From the NCBI GenBank assembly GCA_023544525.1, contig JAMJFU010000017.1:1-33911 (forward strand): a stretch of DNA of 33,911 bases, read 5' to 3'. The stretch comes from Anaerolineae bacterium (GTDB lineage Bacteria; Chloroflexota; Anaerolineae; JAAYZQ01). The notes under the pieces are model-generated. The model was given only the letters and a program-made list of their open reading frames with translations, was not told the origin of the DNA and made no database searches. This document shows, piece by piece, positions 16,301 through 23,859 of this stretch; position 1 is the first letter of the stretch; each line of letters begins with the position of its first letter. The translations under genes were made by a program, and so were the position numbers.

Positions 16301-16330
16301 GGGACGGCCCCGAGAGGCCGTCCCTTTCTT
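16301..16330. terminator. Convergent intrinsic terminator between fchA and folD-1
   Basis: A 9-bp perfect stem GGGACGGCC (16301-16309) with GGCCGTCCC (16316-16324), a 6-base loop and a TTTCTT tail on the plus strand. Outer bases ACCAAGA/TTTCTTGGT extend it, so it may also work for the converging minus-strand gene. Confidence 0.85.
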
Positions 16331-16353
16331 GGTGTGCTGCGTGATGGTATCGA

Positions 16354-17319
16354 CTAGCCGGCTTTGGCTGCCGGCCGGCTCGTATCGCCCAGAGCTGGCG
16401 GGGTGATGCTTACAGGCACCACGCGGCTTGCCGCCTTGCCCAACCGAACCTGCCGCTGCGCCGCTGTCAATGTATTGCGCATCAGCATGACGTTGGTCAT
16501 CGGGCCGGTTCCACCGGGCACTGGCGAAATCGCGCCTGCGACCTCTTTGGCCGCCTCATAATCAACGTCGCCTACCCACTCGCCGTCCAGCTGGGCGAAG
16601 CCAAAGTCCAACACCGTCGCCCCAGGCTTGATCATGTCCGCAGAGATGAGGTGCGCTACACCGGTCACGCTGACCAGGATGTCGGCCTGCTTGGTCACTT
16701 CGGACAGCGGCTTGGTGTGCAGGTCGCAGACCGTCACTGTCGCCCAGTGGCGGGTCAAGAGCAGCCACATCGGCTTACCGATGAGGTTACTGGCCCCGAC
16801 GATCACCGCCCGCTGGCCATCGATCTCAATGTCGTTGCGCTTGAGGAGCTCCAGACCGCCCAGTGGTGTGGCCGGCACAAAGTAGGGGCCCACGTTCTGC
16901 GGGCTGTCCACGAACGCTGCCCGGGCCAGCCGCCCAGCATTCAGCGGGTGCGCGCCGTCGACGTCCTTGGCCGGATCCATCGCCTCGACGACCACTTCCG
17001 CCCGGATGCCCTCGGGCAACGGCTGCTGGAGGATGATGCCGTGCACACTGGACTCGTTGTTCAACTTGCGCATCAGGCGAACCAGCTCTTCCTCGCTGGT
17101 GTCAGCCGGCAGGGTGTGGGCCTCAAAGCTGATGCCCGTCTGCTGGCAGGTGCGCTCAATCATGCCGGCATAGCTGACCGAGGCCGGGTCGTCGCCAGCG
17201 CGAACCAGGGCCAGGGTGGGGCTGACTTCGTATTCCGTCTCGAACTGGGCTACTTCGTTCTTGATTTCGAAGCGAATCTTCTTTGACAGTTCTCGTCCAT
17301 TCAGAACCTGGGCAGTCAT
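16354..17319 (-). CDS. folD: FolD-1, methylene-THF dehydrogenase (cyclohydrolase lysine missing)
   Basis: 321 residues from ATG 17319, which has AAGGAGAG upstream. The frame is open to 17406, but that ATG is part of the -35 box. Family motifs: 'PASVSY' (Y50), 'ILQQPLP', 'KDVDGAHP', 'TPLGGLELL', the Rossmann 'VIVGASNLIGKP', and 'SPVPGGTGPMT'. FolD normally makes methenyl-THF from methylene-THF and hydrolyses it. The residue aligned with E. coli Lys56 (Y-x3-K) is Ile54 here, which predicts loss of the cyclohydrolase step while the dehydrogenase may remain. It is transcribed opposite to the rest of the pathway from its own promoter. The C-terminal 25 residues (Pro/Ala/Arg-rich) extend beyond the family core. 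Confidence 0.92.
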   Translation of the reverse strand: MTAQVLNGRELSKKIRFEIKNEVAQFETEYEVSPTLALVRAGDDPASVSYAGMIERTCQQTGISFEAHTLPADTSEEELVRLMRKLNNESSVHGIILQQPLPEGIRAEVVVEAMDPAKDVDGAHPLNAGRLARAAFVDSPQNVGPYFVPATPLGGLELLKRNDIEIDGQRAVIVGASNLIGKPMWLLLTRHWATVTVCDLHTKPLSEVTKQADILVSVTGVAHLISADMIKPGATVLDFGFAQLDGEWVGDVDYEAAKEVAGAISPVPGGTGPMTNVMLMRNTLTAAQRQVRLGKAASRVVPVSITPPALGDTSRPAAKAG

Positions 17320-17377
17320 TTTGCTCTCCTTTTCCTTATCCTTGGCTGTATCAGCCTTTGTTTTCATTGCCAAGTAC

Positions 17378-17406
17378 ATAGTACCATGCGCGGGCCGGTC
17401 TGTCAT
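17378..17406 (-). promoter_or_regulatory. Promoter for folD-1
   Basis: On the minus strand: ATGACA (17406-17401; 5 of 6 to TTGACA), 17-base spacer, TACTAT (17383-17378; 4 of 6). The start point would be near 17371, about 50 bases before the ATG. Confidence 0.5.
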
Positions 17407-17509
17407 CGTGCGAACCAGTTATTTGATCCCAGCACTTATGCGTGCGAGAAACGACGTGGCAGCCTGCGTCCGGGCTACAGCGATCCCACGGGCACCACTA
17501 CGCCAGAAT

Positions 17510-17527
17510 ACGTACATTGACGTACGT
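17510..17527. promoter_or_regulatory. 18-bp inverted repeat, candidate operator
   Basis: ACGTAC-6-GTACGT is a perfect palindrome in the divergent region between folD-1 and the response regulator gene, about 45 bases upstream of the latter's -35 box. It could bind the adjacent NarL-type regulator or another dimeric protein. No target consensus is known. Confidence 0.3.
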
Positions 17528-17573
17528 GCTGTGGCCCAGCGAACCTGCACCTTGGAGAGACGAGCTCCCTTGT

Positions 17574-17602
17574 TTGTATTGAGCCTGGTCTGATGATATA
17601 AT
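17574..17602 (+). promoter_or_regulatory. Promoter for the two-component system
   Basis: TTGTAT (17574-17579), 17-base spacer, perfect TATAAT (17597-17602), about 80 bases before the response regulator start. The rest of the 365-base gap 17320-17684 holds the folD-1 promoter and an 18-bp inverted repeat; no gene is seen. Confidence 0.5.
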
Positions 17603-17684
17603 AGCCGGGCGATCTTAACGAACATGGACTGGTAGAGCAAAGCTGCTAGCAACATAGTCATAGTGAAGCCAAGTGGGAGGCGGT

Positions 17685-18350
17685 GTGAAGACCATCAAGA
17701 TCTTGCTGGCCGATGACCACGCCTATGTGCGCCAGGGCACGCGCGAGCTTCTGGAACAGCAGGATGATTTGGAGGTGGTGGCCGAGGCTGACAACGGTCG
17801 TGCAGTTGTCCAGCTGGCCCTCAAGCAACATCCAGATGTGGTCCTTATGGATTTTGCCATGCCGGAGCTCAACGGAATCGAGGCCACACGGCAAATCAAG
17901 GCCGTAGCGCCGAGCATCGCCATCCTGGTCCTAACTGCATACGACAGCGAACAGTACATATTCGCCTTTCTTGAAGCAGGCGCGGCCGGCTACCTACTGA
18001 AGGACGTGAGCGTCGAGGAGCTGGTCAAGGCCATCCGGGCCGTACACGGCGGCGAATCGATCCTCCATCCGGCCATCGCCCGCAAGGTCATCAACCACTT
18101 CTCCAAACCAGATCCAAGACAAACCACAGACGAGATCCTGGAACAGCTCACCGAACGGGAGATCGAAGTCCTGAGGCTCGCCGCCAAGGGCATGTCGAAC
18201 CGTGATATATCCCGCGAGCTGAACATCAGCGTGCGCACTGTGCAGACCCACCTGAGCAACGTCTTCAACAAGCTGGGCGTCGGCTCGCGAACCGAGGCGG
18301 TGGTCCTGGGCCTGAGAAAGGGCCTATTCGGCTTGGATGAGACGTGCTAA
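17685..18350 (+). CDS. NarL/FixJ-family response regulator
   Basis: 221 residues from GTG 17685, chosen over GTG 17673 because GGGAGG lies just before it. The receiver domain (1-120) has acidic D10/D11, phosphoacceptor D56 ('LMDFAMP'), Thr in 'LVLTAYD' and Lys in 'YLLKD'. The LuxR-type helix-turn-helix spans about 150-210 ('LTEREIEVLRLAAKGMSNRD' then 'ISVRTVQTHLSNVFNKL'). It would act as a DNA-binding activator or repressor after phosphorylation by the histidine kinase encoded 33 bases downstream. Being inside the Wood-Ljungdahl cluster, between the two folD genes, suggests it controls these genes; that is inference. Confidence 0.93.
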   Translation: MKTIKILLADDHAYVRQGTRELLEQQDDLEVVAEADNGRAVVQLALKQHPDVVLMDFAMPELNGIEATRQIKAVAPSIAILVLTAYDSEQYIFAFLEAGAAGYLLKDVSVEELVKAIRAVHGGESILHPAIARKVINHFSKPDPRQTTDEILEQLTEREIEVLRLAAKGMSNRDISRELNISVRTVQTHLSNVFNKLGVGSRTEAVVLGLRKGLFGLDETC

Positions 18351-18383
18351 CGATCGTATCAAAGTGAACTCGAGGCGAGAAGC

Positions 18384-19991
18384 ATGAGCCAACAGACCGA
18401 CGAAGAGCGATTATCCTACAATCGGGTTGTCGCCCGGCTGCGTTCCATCAACGAAGTCACGACCACGCTGACCCAATCCTTTGACCTAGAACACACCCTA
18501 GAGGATATCCTGGACAATGTCCTGGAAGTCCTGAGCATGGAGGTCGGCGCCGTTTTCCTCTTGAATCCCGAGAAACAGGGCTTGACCCTGCTGGCCCAGC
18601 GCAACCTGCCGCAGGAGGTGAAAGAGTGCACCAACGGCACGCGGGCAGCCCGGATGCTGGCCCGAAACGAGGAACTGCTATGCAAACTGGCTGGCCCTCT
18701 GCGCGCCAAAGGCGAGGTCAACGGTCTACTCTTCGTCGGCGGCCGGGTCTCGTGTCCAATACTCCGCCAAGAGGTTGAACTGCTGGACACCATCTGCAGC
18801 ATCATGGGCGTCTTTGTGGACAATGTCCGTCTCTACCAGGACCGGACCAGGCAGCTCCAGATTGAACGGGCCGTGCTGCAGGTTGTTGAGGAAGTGACGA
18901 CCGAGCTAGAGCTTAACCGCGTTCTGCCCAAGGTCATGGAGATTGCCGTGGGGGTTACAGACACCGAGGGCGGCGTGGTGGCTCTGCTGGAGGAAGAGCG
19001 AGGCGTCATCACCTACCCGTACCTCCATCACCTGCCCCATGACTTGGCTGAGGTGACCGTGGCCAAGGGAGAGGGCCTGTCTGGAGAGGTCATGACGACA
19101 GGCCGACCTTCCATCATCGACAACTACCAGGCCTATCCACGGCGTGTACCTGCCTTTGCGGAAGCTGGCCTCAACTCTGTCGCCGTGGTGCCCATCATCA
19201 GTGGTGAAAGGACCTTCGGCGCGTTGAGCGTCCTATCTTTAAACTCCAGGAAGAGTTTCTCGGACCGCGAGATCGCCATCCTGACCGCCATCGGCCGCCA
19301 GGCAGGCATTGCTATTGAGAACGCCTATCTCTACGAGAATATGCGCTTTTACGCTCGCAAGATCACCCAAGCCCAAGAGAACGAGCGTAAGCGCATCGCC
19401 CGCGAACTGCACGACGACACCATCCAGTCGCTCATCGCCCTCACGCGGCGAATGGAGGCGTTGCTCACCCCCAGCGAACGGTTGGGATCGGACGTAGCAC
19501 GACAGATCGAGCAACTGCAGGATCAGACCCTAGACATCATCAAGCGCGTACGGCGCTTCAGCCAGGATCTACGGCCGTCGATCCTGGATGATCTGGGTCT
19601 CTTGCCCACACTCCAGGAACTGACCCAGGAGTTGAACCGAGAGGATGGCCTCCGGGCCGACTTTCGCATCATTGGCGAGGAACGTCGACTGTCCTCAGAA
19701 GTAGAGCTGACGCTCTTCCGCATTGCCCAGGAAGCGTTGAACAATGTCCGAAGGCATGCCAACGCCGAGACGGTGGTCACCACGGTCGAAATCAGTGACA
19801 GCGCCGTCCGGATGATGATCGAGGACGACGGCCAAGGCTTCCGGGCACCCTCCTTCATCGAGCATCCATCTGTCGAGAACAAGCTGGGCCTGATTGGCAT
19901 GCAGGAACGGGCCCGCCTGCTGGGGGGCATGTTGGTTGTGAACTCGGCGCCTGGTCGGGGCACCAAAGTTATCGTCAATGTCCCGGTCTGA
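18384..19991 (+). CDS. Soluble GAF-domain histidine kinase (HisKA_3 type)
   Basis: 535 residues, no membrane segment, so a cytoplasmic sensor. GAF-like domain 1 (about 35-155) is short and holds four cysteines (C82, C100, C124, C138). GAF 2 (about 170-320) has the usual 'KGEGLSGEV' and 'VAVVPIISGERTFGALSVLS'. A dimerisation helix with 'RKRIARELHDDTIQSL' carries the phosphorylated H343. The HATPase domain (about 440-535) shows 'ALNNVRRHA', 'EDDGQGF' and 'GLIGMQERARLLGG'. This is the NarX/DegS-like kinase class that pairs with NarL-type regulators, matching the gene just upstream. The signal is unknown; the cysteines in GAF 1 could suit redox or cluster-based sensing, but spacing gives no known motif. 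Confidence 0.92.
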   Translation: MSQQTDEERLSYNRVVARLRSINEVTTTLTQSFDLEHTLEDILDNVLEVLSMEVGAVFLLNPEKQGLTLLAQRNLPQEVKECTNGTRAARMLARNEELLCKLAGPLRAKGEVNGLLFVGGRVSCPILRQEVELLDTICSIMGVFVDNVRLYQDRTRQLQIERAVLQVVEEVTTELELNRVLPKVMEIAVGVTDTEGGVVALLEEERGVITYPYLHHLPHDLAEVTVAKGEGLSGEVMTTGRPSIIDNYQAYPRRVPAFAEAGLNSVAVVPIISGERTFGALSVLSLNSRKSFSDREIAILTAIGRQAGIAIENAYLYENMRFYARKITQAQENERKRIARELHDDTIQSLIALTRRMEALLTPSERLGSDVARQIEQLQDQTLDIIKRVRRFSQDLRPSILDDLGLLPTLQELTQELNREDGLRADFRIIGEERRLSSEVELTLFRIAQEALNNVRRHANAETVVTTVEISDSAVRMMIEDDGQGFRAPSFIEHPSVENKLGLIGMQERARLLGGMLVVNSAPGRGTKVIVNVPV

Positions 19992-20023
19992 GCATAGGCC
20001 AAAGCCACTGCAAGGAGGAGAGG

Positions 20024-21202
20024 ATGAATGCTGAAGCGATTATAGCTACCGAGATCAAGCCCCAGCTCGTAGAAGCCTTTGGCCGGCAGACGGCGAATTC
20101 TCTTGTCACACAAGCGACCCTGGCCTATGTCAGCACGGATGGCGCTGAAGAGGAGCGATATGAGGCCTTCCTGCGCTCCATTTGCTCCGACGCACGGGTC
20201 CTGGGCGTCTGGGGCGAGGAGCTCTCAGCCGAGAAGCTTGATGAGTGGAGAGCGGACTATGCAAAGCACGCTGCTCGCTTATCTGAAATTTCCCAGAGAG
20301 GAGAGGAAACAATGACGGCGCAAATTCTGGATGGCCGCGCTATGGCCAAAGATGTCCGAGGGGAAGTCATCGCCGGGGTCAACGAGTTCAAGGAGAAGTA
20401 TGGCTTTACGCCAACCATCGCCGTCGTGCGGGCTGGATCGGACCCAGCCTCTGTGAGCTACGGCAAGATGATCCAGAAATCCTTCGAGGGCGCAGGCATG
20501 AGCTTTGTCCTGCACACCCTGCCCGACACCGCCACGACGGACGATGTGGTGGATGTTGTGGCCATGCTCAACGCCGACGGGGATATCCACGGCATAATGG
20601 TCCAGGAGCCGCTGCCTCGAGACATTGACGGCGACGAGGTCAAAGCCACCATCCTGCCCAGTAAAGACGCCGACGGCGTCAGCCCGATCAACGCCGGACG
20701 GCTGGCCCAGGCGGCGCCAGTGGGCCGCGATCCAGGAGTTCCAGATTACATCGTGCCAGCCACGCCCCTGGGCGGATTGGAGATACTCCTGCGAGCTGGT
20801 GTCGAGATCTCGGGCAAGCGGGCCGTGGTCGTCGGTCGCTCCAACATTGTCGGCCGGCCCATGTCCTTCCTGTTGATGCAATACCATGCCACAGTGAGCA
20901 TGTGTCACTCTCGCACCCAAAATCTGGGGGAGGTCACCCGTGAGGCCGACATCCTGTGCGCCGCCGTCGGCGTGGCCCATCTGATCACGGCCGACATGGT
21001 CAAGCCGGGGGCCGTCGTCATTGACTTCGGCTTTAACCGTCTGGGCGACCGCTGGGTAGGGGACGTGGATTTTGAGGCTGCGAAAGAGGTGGCCGGGATG
21101 ATTACGCCGGTGCCAGGCGGGACCGGCTCGATGACCAACGTCATCCTGATGCGCAATGTGCTGGACGCCGCAGAACGACAGATGAAGAAGCGGCAAGGGT
21201 GA
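20024..21202 (+). CDS. folD: FolD-2, methylene-THF dehydrogenase with 96-residue N-terminal extension
   Basis: 392 residues from ATG 20024 (AAGGAGG upstream). Residues 97-392 are a complete FolD: 'PASVSY', 'VQEPLP', 'KDADGVSP', 'VVVGRSNIVGRP', 'TPVPGGTGSMT'. As in FolD-1, the cyclohydrolase Lys is replaced by Ile (I150; I54 counting from M97). The substrate-region His of 'DGxHP' is Ser here. Residues 1-96 are mostly helical and polar, with 'VLGVWGEELSAEKLDEW'; I do not recognise this domain. M97 has its own excellent ribosome site (20297-20306), so the short form may also be made. The gene follows the histidine kinase by 32 bases and probably shares its transcript. Expected reaction: NAD(P)-linked oxidoreduction of methylene/methenyl-THF. 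Confidence 0.88.
   Translation: MNAEAIIATEIKPQLVEAFGRQTANSLVTQATLAYVSTDGAEEERYEAFLRSICSDARVLGVWGEELSAEKLDEWRADYAKHAARLSEISQRGEETMTAQILDGRAMAKDVRGEVIAGVNEFKEKYGFTPTIAVVRAGSDPASVSYGKMIQKSFEGAGMSFVLHTLPDTATTDDVVDVVAMLNADGDIHGIMVQEPLPRDIDGDEVKATILPSKDADGVSPINAGRLAQAAPVGRDPGVPDYIVPATPLGGLEILLRAGVEISGKRAVVVGRSNIVGRPMSFLLMQYHATVSMCHSRTQNLGEVTREADILCAAVGVAHLITADMVKPGAVVIDFGFNRLGDRWVGDVDFEAAKEVAGMITPVPGGTGSMTNVILMRNVLDAAERQMKKRQG
20297..20306 (+). promoter_or_regulatory. Internal ribosome binding site before FolD-2 Met97
   Basis: AGAGGAGAGG lies 5 bases before the in-frame ATG 20312, exactly where the FolD family core begins. It is as good as the site before ATG 20024, so both a 392- and a 296-residue product are possible. 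Confidence 0.55.
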
Positions 21203-21240
21203 CCTGGAGGCAAAGAACAAGATCCCTAAATCGGCCTATT

Positions 21241-21269
21241 TTGACAATCCTACGTGCCTATGGTAGACT
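21241..21269 (+). promoter_or_regulatory. Promoter for fhs
   Basis: Perfect TTGACA (21241-21246), 17-base spacer, TAGACT (21264-21269; 4 of 6). It lies between folD-2 and fhs and gives a leader of about 85 bases. Confidence 0.6.
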
Positions 21270-21358
21270 AGGCACCGTGATTTCCGTCACAAGCTCTGCC
21301 CACCGCGAATAAGAGTGGCACAGTTGCCGCAAACAAAATAAGCACAAGGAGGGAACGA

Positions 21359-23245
21359 ATGTTAGTCGAACTAAAGCAACCCGTCCCCAGCGACATCGAT
21401 ATTGCCCAGGAGGCCGAGCTGCGCCCGATCATAGAGGTTGCCAAGGGCCTGGGACTGGAGGAGGACGACCTCGATTACTATGGCAAGTACAAAGCCAAGG
21501 TTCACCTGGACGTCCTAGCAAAGTTCCAGGACAGGCCGCAAGGCAAGTACATCGACGTCACTGCCATCACTCCTACCCCCCTGGGTGAGGGCAAGACCGT
21601 AACCACAATAGGCGTAAGCCAGGGCCTCCACTACATTGGCAAGAAGGTCATGACCTGCATCAGGCAGCCTTCGCAGGGCCCGACCTTTGGCATCAAGGGT
21701 GGCGCAGCCGGTGGCGGCTATTCGCAGATTGTGCCCATGGAGGATTTTAACCTGCACCTGACCGGCGACATCCACGCCGTCGGCGCAGCCCACAACCTCC
21801 TGGCCGCTGCCATCGACAACCGCCTGACCAAAGAGGCCCGCTGGAGCAGCGACTATCTGGCCGAAGCCCTCTGCCCCGATGGTGAGTACACCGACTCGAT
21901 GCGAAAGCGCCTGGCGAAACTGGGCATCGAATCGGAAAAGCCCTCGGATCTGAGTGACGAGGACAAGGAGCACATGTTCCGCCTGAACATCGATCCCTAC
22001 TCCATCCAGTGGCGACGGGTCGTGGACGTTTCGGATGCTTCCTTGCGCAACATCATCCTCGGTCTGGGCACAGCCAACGATGGAACGCCTCGCGAGTCCG
22101 GCTATGACATCACCGTAGCTTCAGAGATTATGGCCGCTCTGGCCATGTGCAATGACCTGGCTGACCTGCGCGAGCGCATGGGCCGCATCATCATCGGCAC
22201 CAGCCGAAAGGGCGGCTTGACCCACGTGGGCGAGGTGGAGCCGATCACCGCCGAAGACTTGAACGTCGCTGGCGCCATGACGGTCCTCCTCAAAGACGCG
22301 ATCATGCCCAACCTGATGCAAACGCTGTCCGGCAGTCCGGCGTTCGTCCACTGCGGGCCCTTTGCCAACATTGCCCAGGGCAACAGCTCCATCATCGCTG
22401 ACAGGATTGCGCTCCGGCTTGCTGACTATGTCGTGACCGAGTCCGGGTTTGGTGCCGACTGTGGCATGGAAAAGTTTATGAACTTGAAGAGCCGCTACAG
22501 CGGTCTGGTACCCAACTGCGTAGTCCTGGTCTGCACGGTGCGCGCGCTCAAGATGCACGGTGGTGGGCCCAAGGTGGTGGCCGGCCAGCCGCTGGCCAAG
22601 GCCTATGTCGAGGAGAATCTCGAGTTGCTGGAGAAGGGCCTGCCTAACCTCCTGCAACACATCGAAAATGTTCTCAAGTTCGGTGTGCCCGTGGTCGTCG
22701 CCATCAACCGCTTCAAAGACGACACCGACGCCGAGATCGCCCTCATCCGCCAGCGGGCACAGGAAACTGGGGCAGAGGATGCCGTCGAAAGCACGGTCTG
22801 GATGGACGGCGCCAAAGGCGGCGCGGCCCTGGCCGAGACCGTGGTCAAGGCCTGTGACAAGCCCACCAACTTCAAGTTCCTCTACCCGTTAGAGATGCCG
22901 CTTAAGGAAAAGATCGAGACCGTCGCCAAAGAGATCTATCGGGCTGGGAGCGTGAGCTACACGCCGGACGCAGAGGCCAAGATCAAGCTCTTCGAGAGCA
23001 TGGGCCTCGGCAACCTACCGCTGTGCATGGCCAAGACCCACCTGTCCTTTACCCATGACCCGAGGATCAAAGGCGCGCCACGCGACTGGACTTTGCCGAT
23101 CACAGACGTACGGGCCAGCGTGGGCGCAGGCTTTATCTTCCCGCTGTGCGGCACGATGCGCACGATGCCCGGGTTGCCCACGCGCCCAGCCTTCACCGAT
23201 GTCGATCTGGACCTGGAGACGGGCCAGGTCGTGGGCCTGTTCTAG
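21359..23245 (+). CDS. fhs: Formate-tetrahydrofolate ligase (long form)
   Basis: 628 residues; the usual bacterial enzyme is about 555-560. The P-loop 'TPTPLGEGKTVTT' lies near residues 71-83, followed by 'GPTFGIKGGAAGGGYSQ' and 'HLTGDIHAV'. Later come 'PAFVHCGPFANIAQGNSS', 'ESGFGADCGMEKF', 'TVRALKMHGG' and the folate-site 'MPGLPTRP'. It activates formate to 10-formyl-THF with ATP, the first step of the methyl branch. Extra length lies mainly near residues 165-215 ('SMRKRLAKLGIE...RLNIDP'), a segment that resembles the eukaryotic C1-THF synthase ligase domain, as does the '...GQVVGLF' end. ATG 21359 has AAGGAGGG upstream. It is monocistronic, with its own promoter and terminator. Confidence 0.96.
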   Translation: MLVELKQPVPSDIDIAQEAELRPIIEVAKGLGLEEDDLDYYGKYKAKVHLDVLAKFQDRPQGKYIDVTAITPTPLGEGKTVTTIGVSQGLHYIGKKVMTCIRQPSQGPTFGIKGGAAGGGYSQIVPMEDFNLHLTGDIHAVGAAHNLLAAAIDNRLTKEARWSSDYLAEALCPDGEYTDSMRKRLAKLGIESEKPSDLSDEDKEHMFRLNIDPYSIQWRRVVDVSDASLRNIILGLGTANDGTPRESGYDITVASEIMAALAMCNDLADLRERMGRIIIGTSRKGGLTHVGEVEPITAEDLNVAGAMTVLLKDAIMPNLMQTLSGSPAFVHCGPFANIAQGNSSIIADRIALRLADYVVTESGFGADCGMEKFMNLKSRYSGLVPNCVVLVCTVRALKMHGGGPKVVAGQPLAKAYVEENLELLEKGLPNLLQHIENVLKFGVPVVVAINRFKDDTDAEIALIRQRAQETGAEDAVESTVWMDGAKGGAALAETVVKACDKPTNFKFLYPLEMPLKEKIETVAKEIYRAGSVSYTPDAEAKIKLFESMGLGNLPLCMAKTHLSFTHDPRIKGAPRDWTLPITDVRASVGAGFIFPLCGTMRTMPGLPTRPAFTDVDLDLETGQVVGLF

Positions 23246-23317
23246 CCAATGCAGCCCGCCTGTCCCAAGACACAGCTTCCCCGCCGTAAGGGGGCCGTCG
23301 ACCGATCAGCGTAGCTG

Positions 23318-23350
23318 AGATGGGGAGGGTGATCACCCTCCCCATCTTTA
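23318..23350 (+). terminator. Strong intrinsic terminator after fhs
   Basis: A perfect 28-base palindrome at 23319-23346 (14-bp arms, GC-rich) followed by TTTA. It ends fhs transcription before the CODH/ACS operon promoter. Confidence 0.8.
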
Positions 23351-23392
23351 ACATTGACAATAAGCCTTTGTAGGTTTGTCGGGTAGCCAGGT

Positions 23393-23420
23393 TTGCAATA
23401 CTCGCACTTTGTGTTATAAT
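23393..23420 (+). promoter_or_regulatory. Promoter for the CODH/ACS operon
   Basis: TTGCAA (23393-23398), 16-base spacer, perfect TATAAT (23415-23420). It lies about 60 bases upstream of the HMA-like gene. Confidence 0.6.
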
Positions 23421-23480
23421 GATTTTACATCTTTCAGCAGACTATGGACGTACAGCAGCGTTACCAAAGGAGGTAATTGG

Positions 23481-23813
23481 ATGGAAAAAGTGACGTTCAC
23501 TGTGCCGTCGATGTGGGCCGACCACCATGTGCTGTATGTGCGGCAGGCACTGAGCCAGGTGAGCGGCGTTCAAGACGTGGTTGCCAGTGCGCTCTACAAA
23601 GATGTCGTGATCCAGTACGATCCCACTGTTGTCAAGCCTGATGTGCTGGCCAATGCCCTGACCGGGGCCGGCTATAGCACTGCCGAGGCACCAGCACTCC
23701 CCAGCTACCCCGAACGTACAGATGATTCCTCCGATTGGTTCCAGTTCCAGGAGCGGGTCACCAAGACGGATGAGCGGGACCTGATTATGTCCGGCGATCA
23801 CCGCAAATACTGA
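23481..23813 (+). CDS. Heavy-metal-associated-like small protein lacking the CxxC pair
   Basis: 110 residues from ATG 23481, with a strong AAAGGAGGT upstream. Residues 1-70 have the beta-alpha-beta-beta-alpha-beta pattern of an HMA domain: 'KVTFTVPSM', then helix 'VLYVRQALSQVSGVQDVVAS', 'KDVVIQYDP', 'VLANALTGAGYS'. The metal loop normally reads MxCxxC; here it is M11-W-A-D-H-H16, so copper-type binding by cysteines is not possible, though D14/H15/H16 could bind another metal. Residues 75-110 form a charged tail. It is the first gene of the CODH/ACS operon, 46 bases before acsA, which suggests a role with that nickel enzyme (delivery, assembly or sensing). This role is inference. Confidence 0.82.
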   Translation: MEKVTFTVPSMWADHHVLYVRQALSQVSGVQDVVASALYKDVVIQYDPTVVKPDVLANALTGAGYSTAEAPALPSYPERTDDSSDWFQFQERVTKTDERDLIMSGDHRKY

Positions 23814-23859
23814 TCTGTCGCTATCCCCCTGAGATTCGAGACTAGAGGAAGGTGAGAAT

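Noticed and set aside
17320-17406. Longer N-terminus for FolD-1 from ATG 17406
   Set aside because: That ATG overlaps the predicted -35 box, the extra residues are lysine-rich and unlike the family, and the ATG at 17319 has a good ribosome site.
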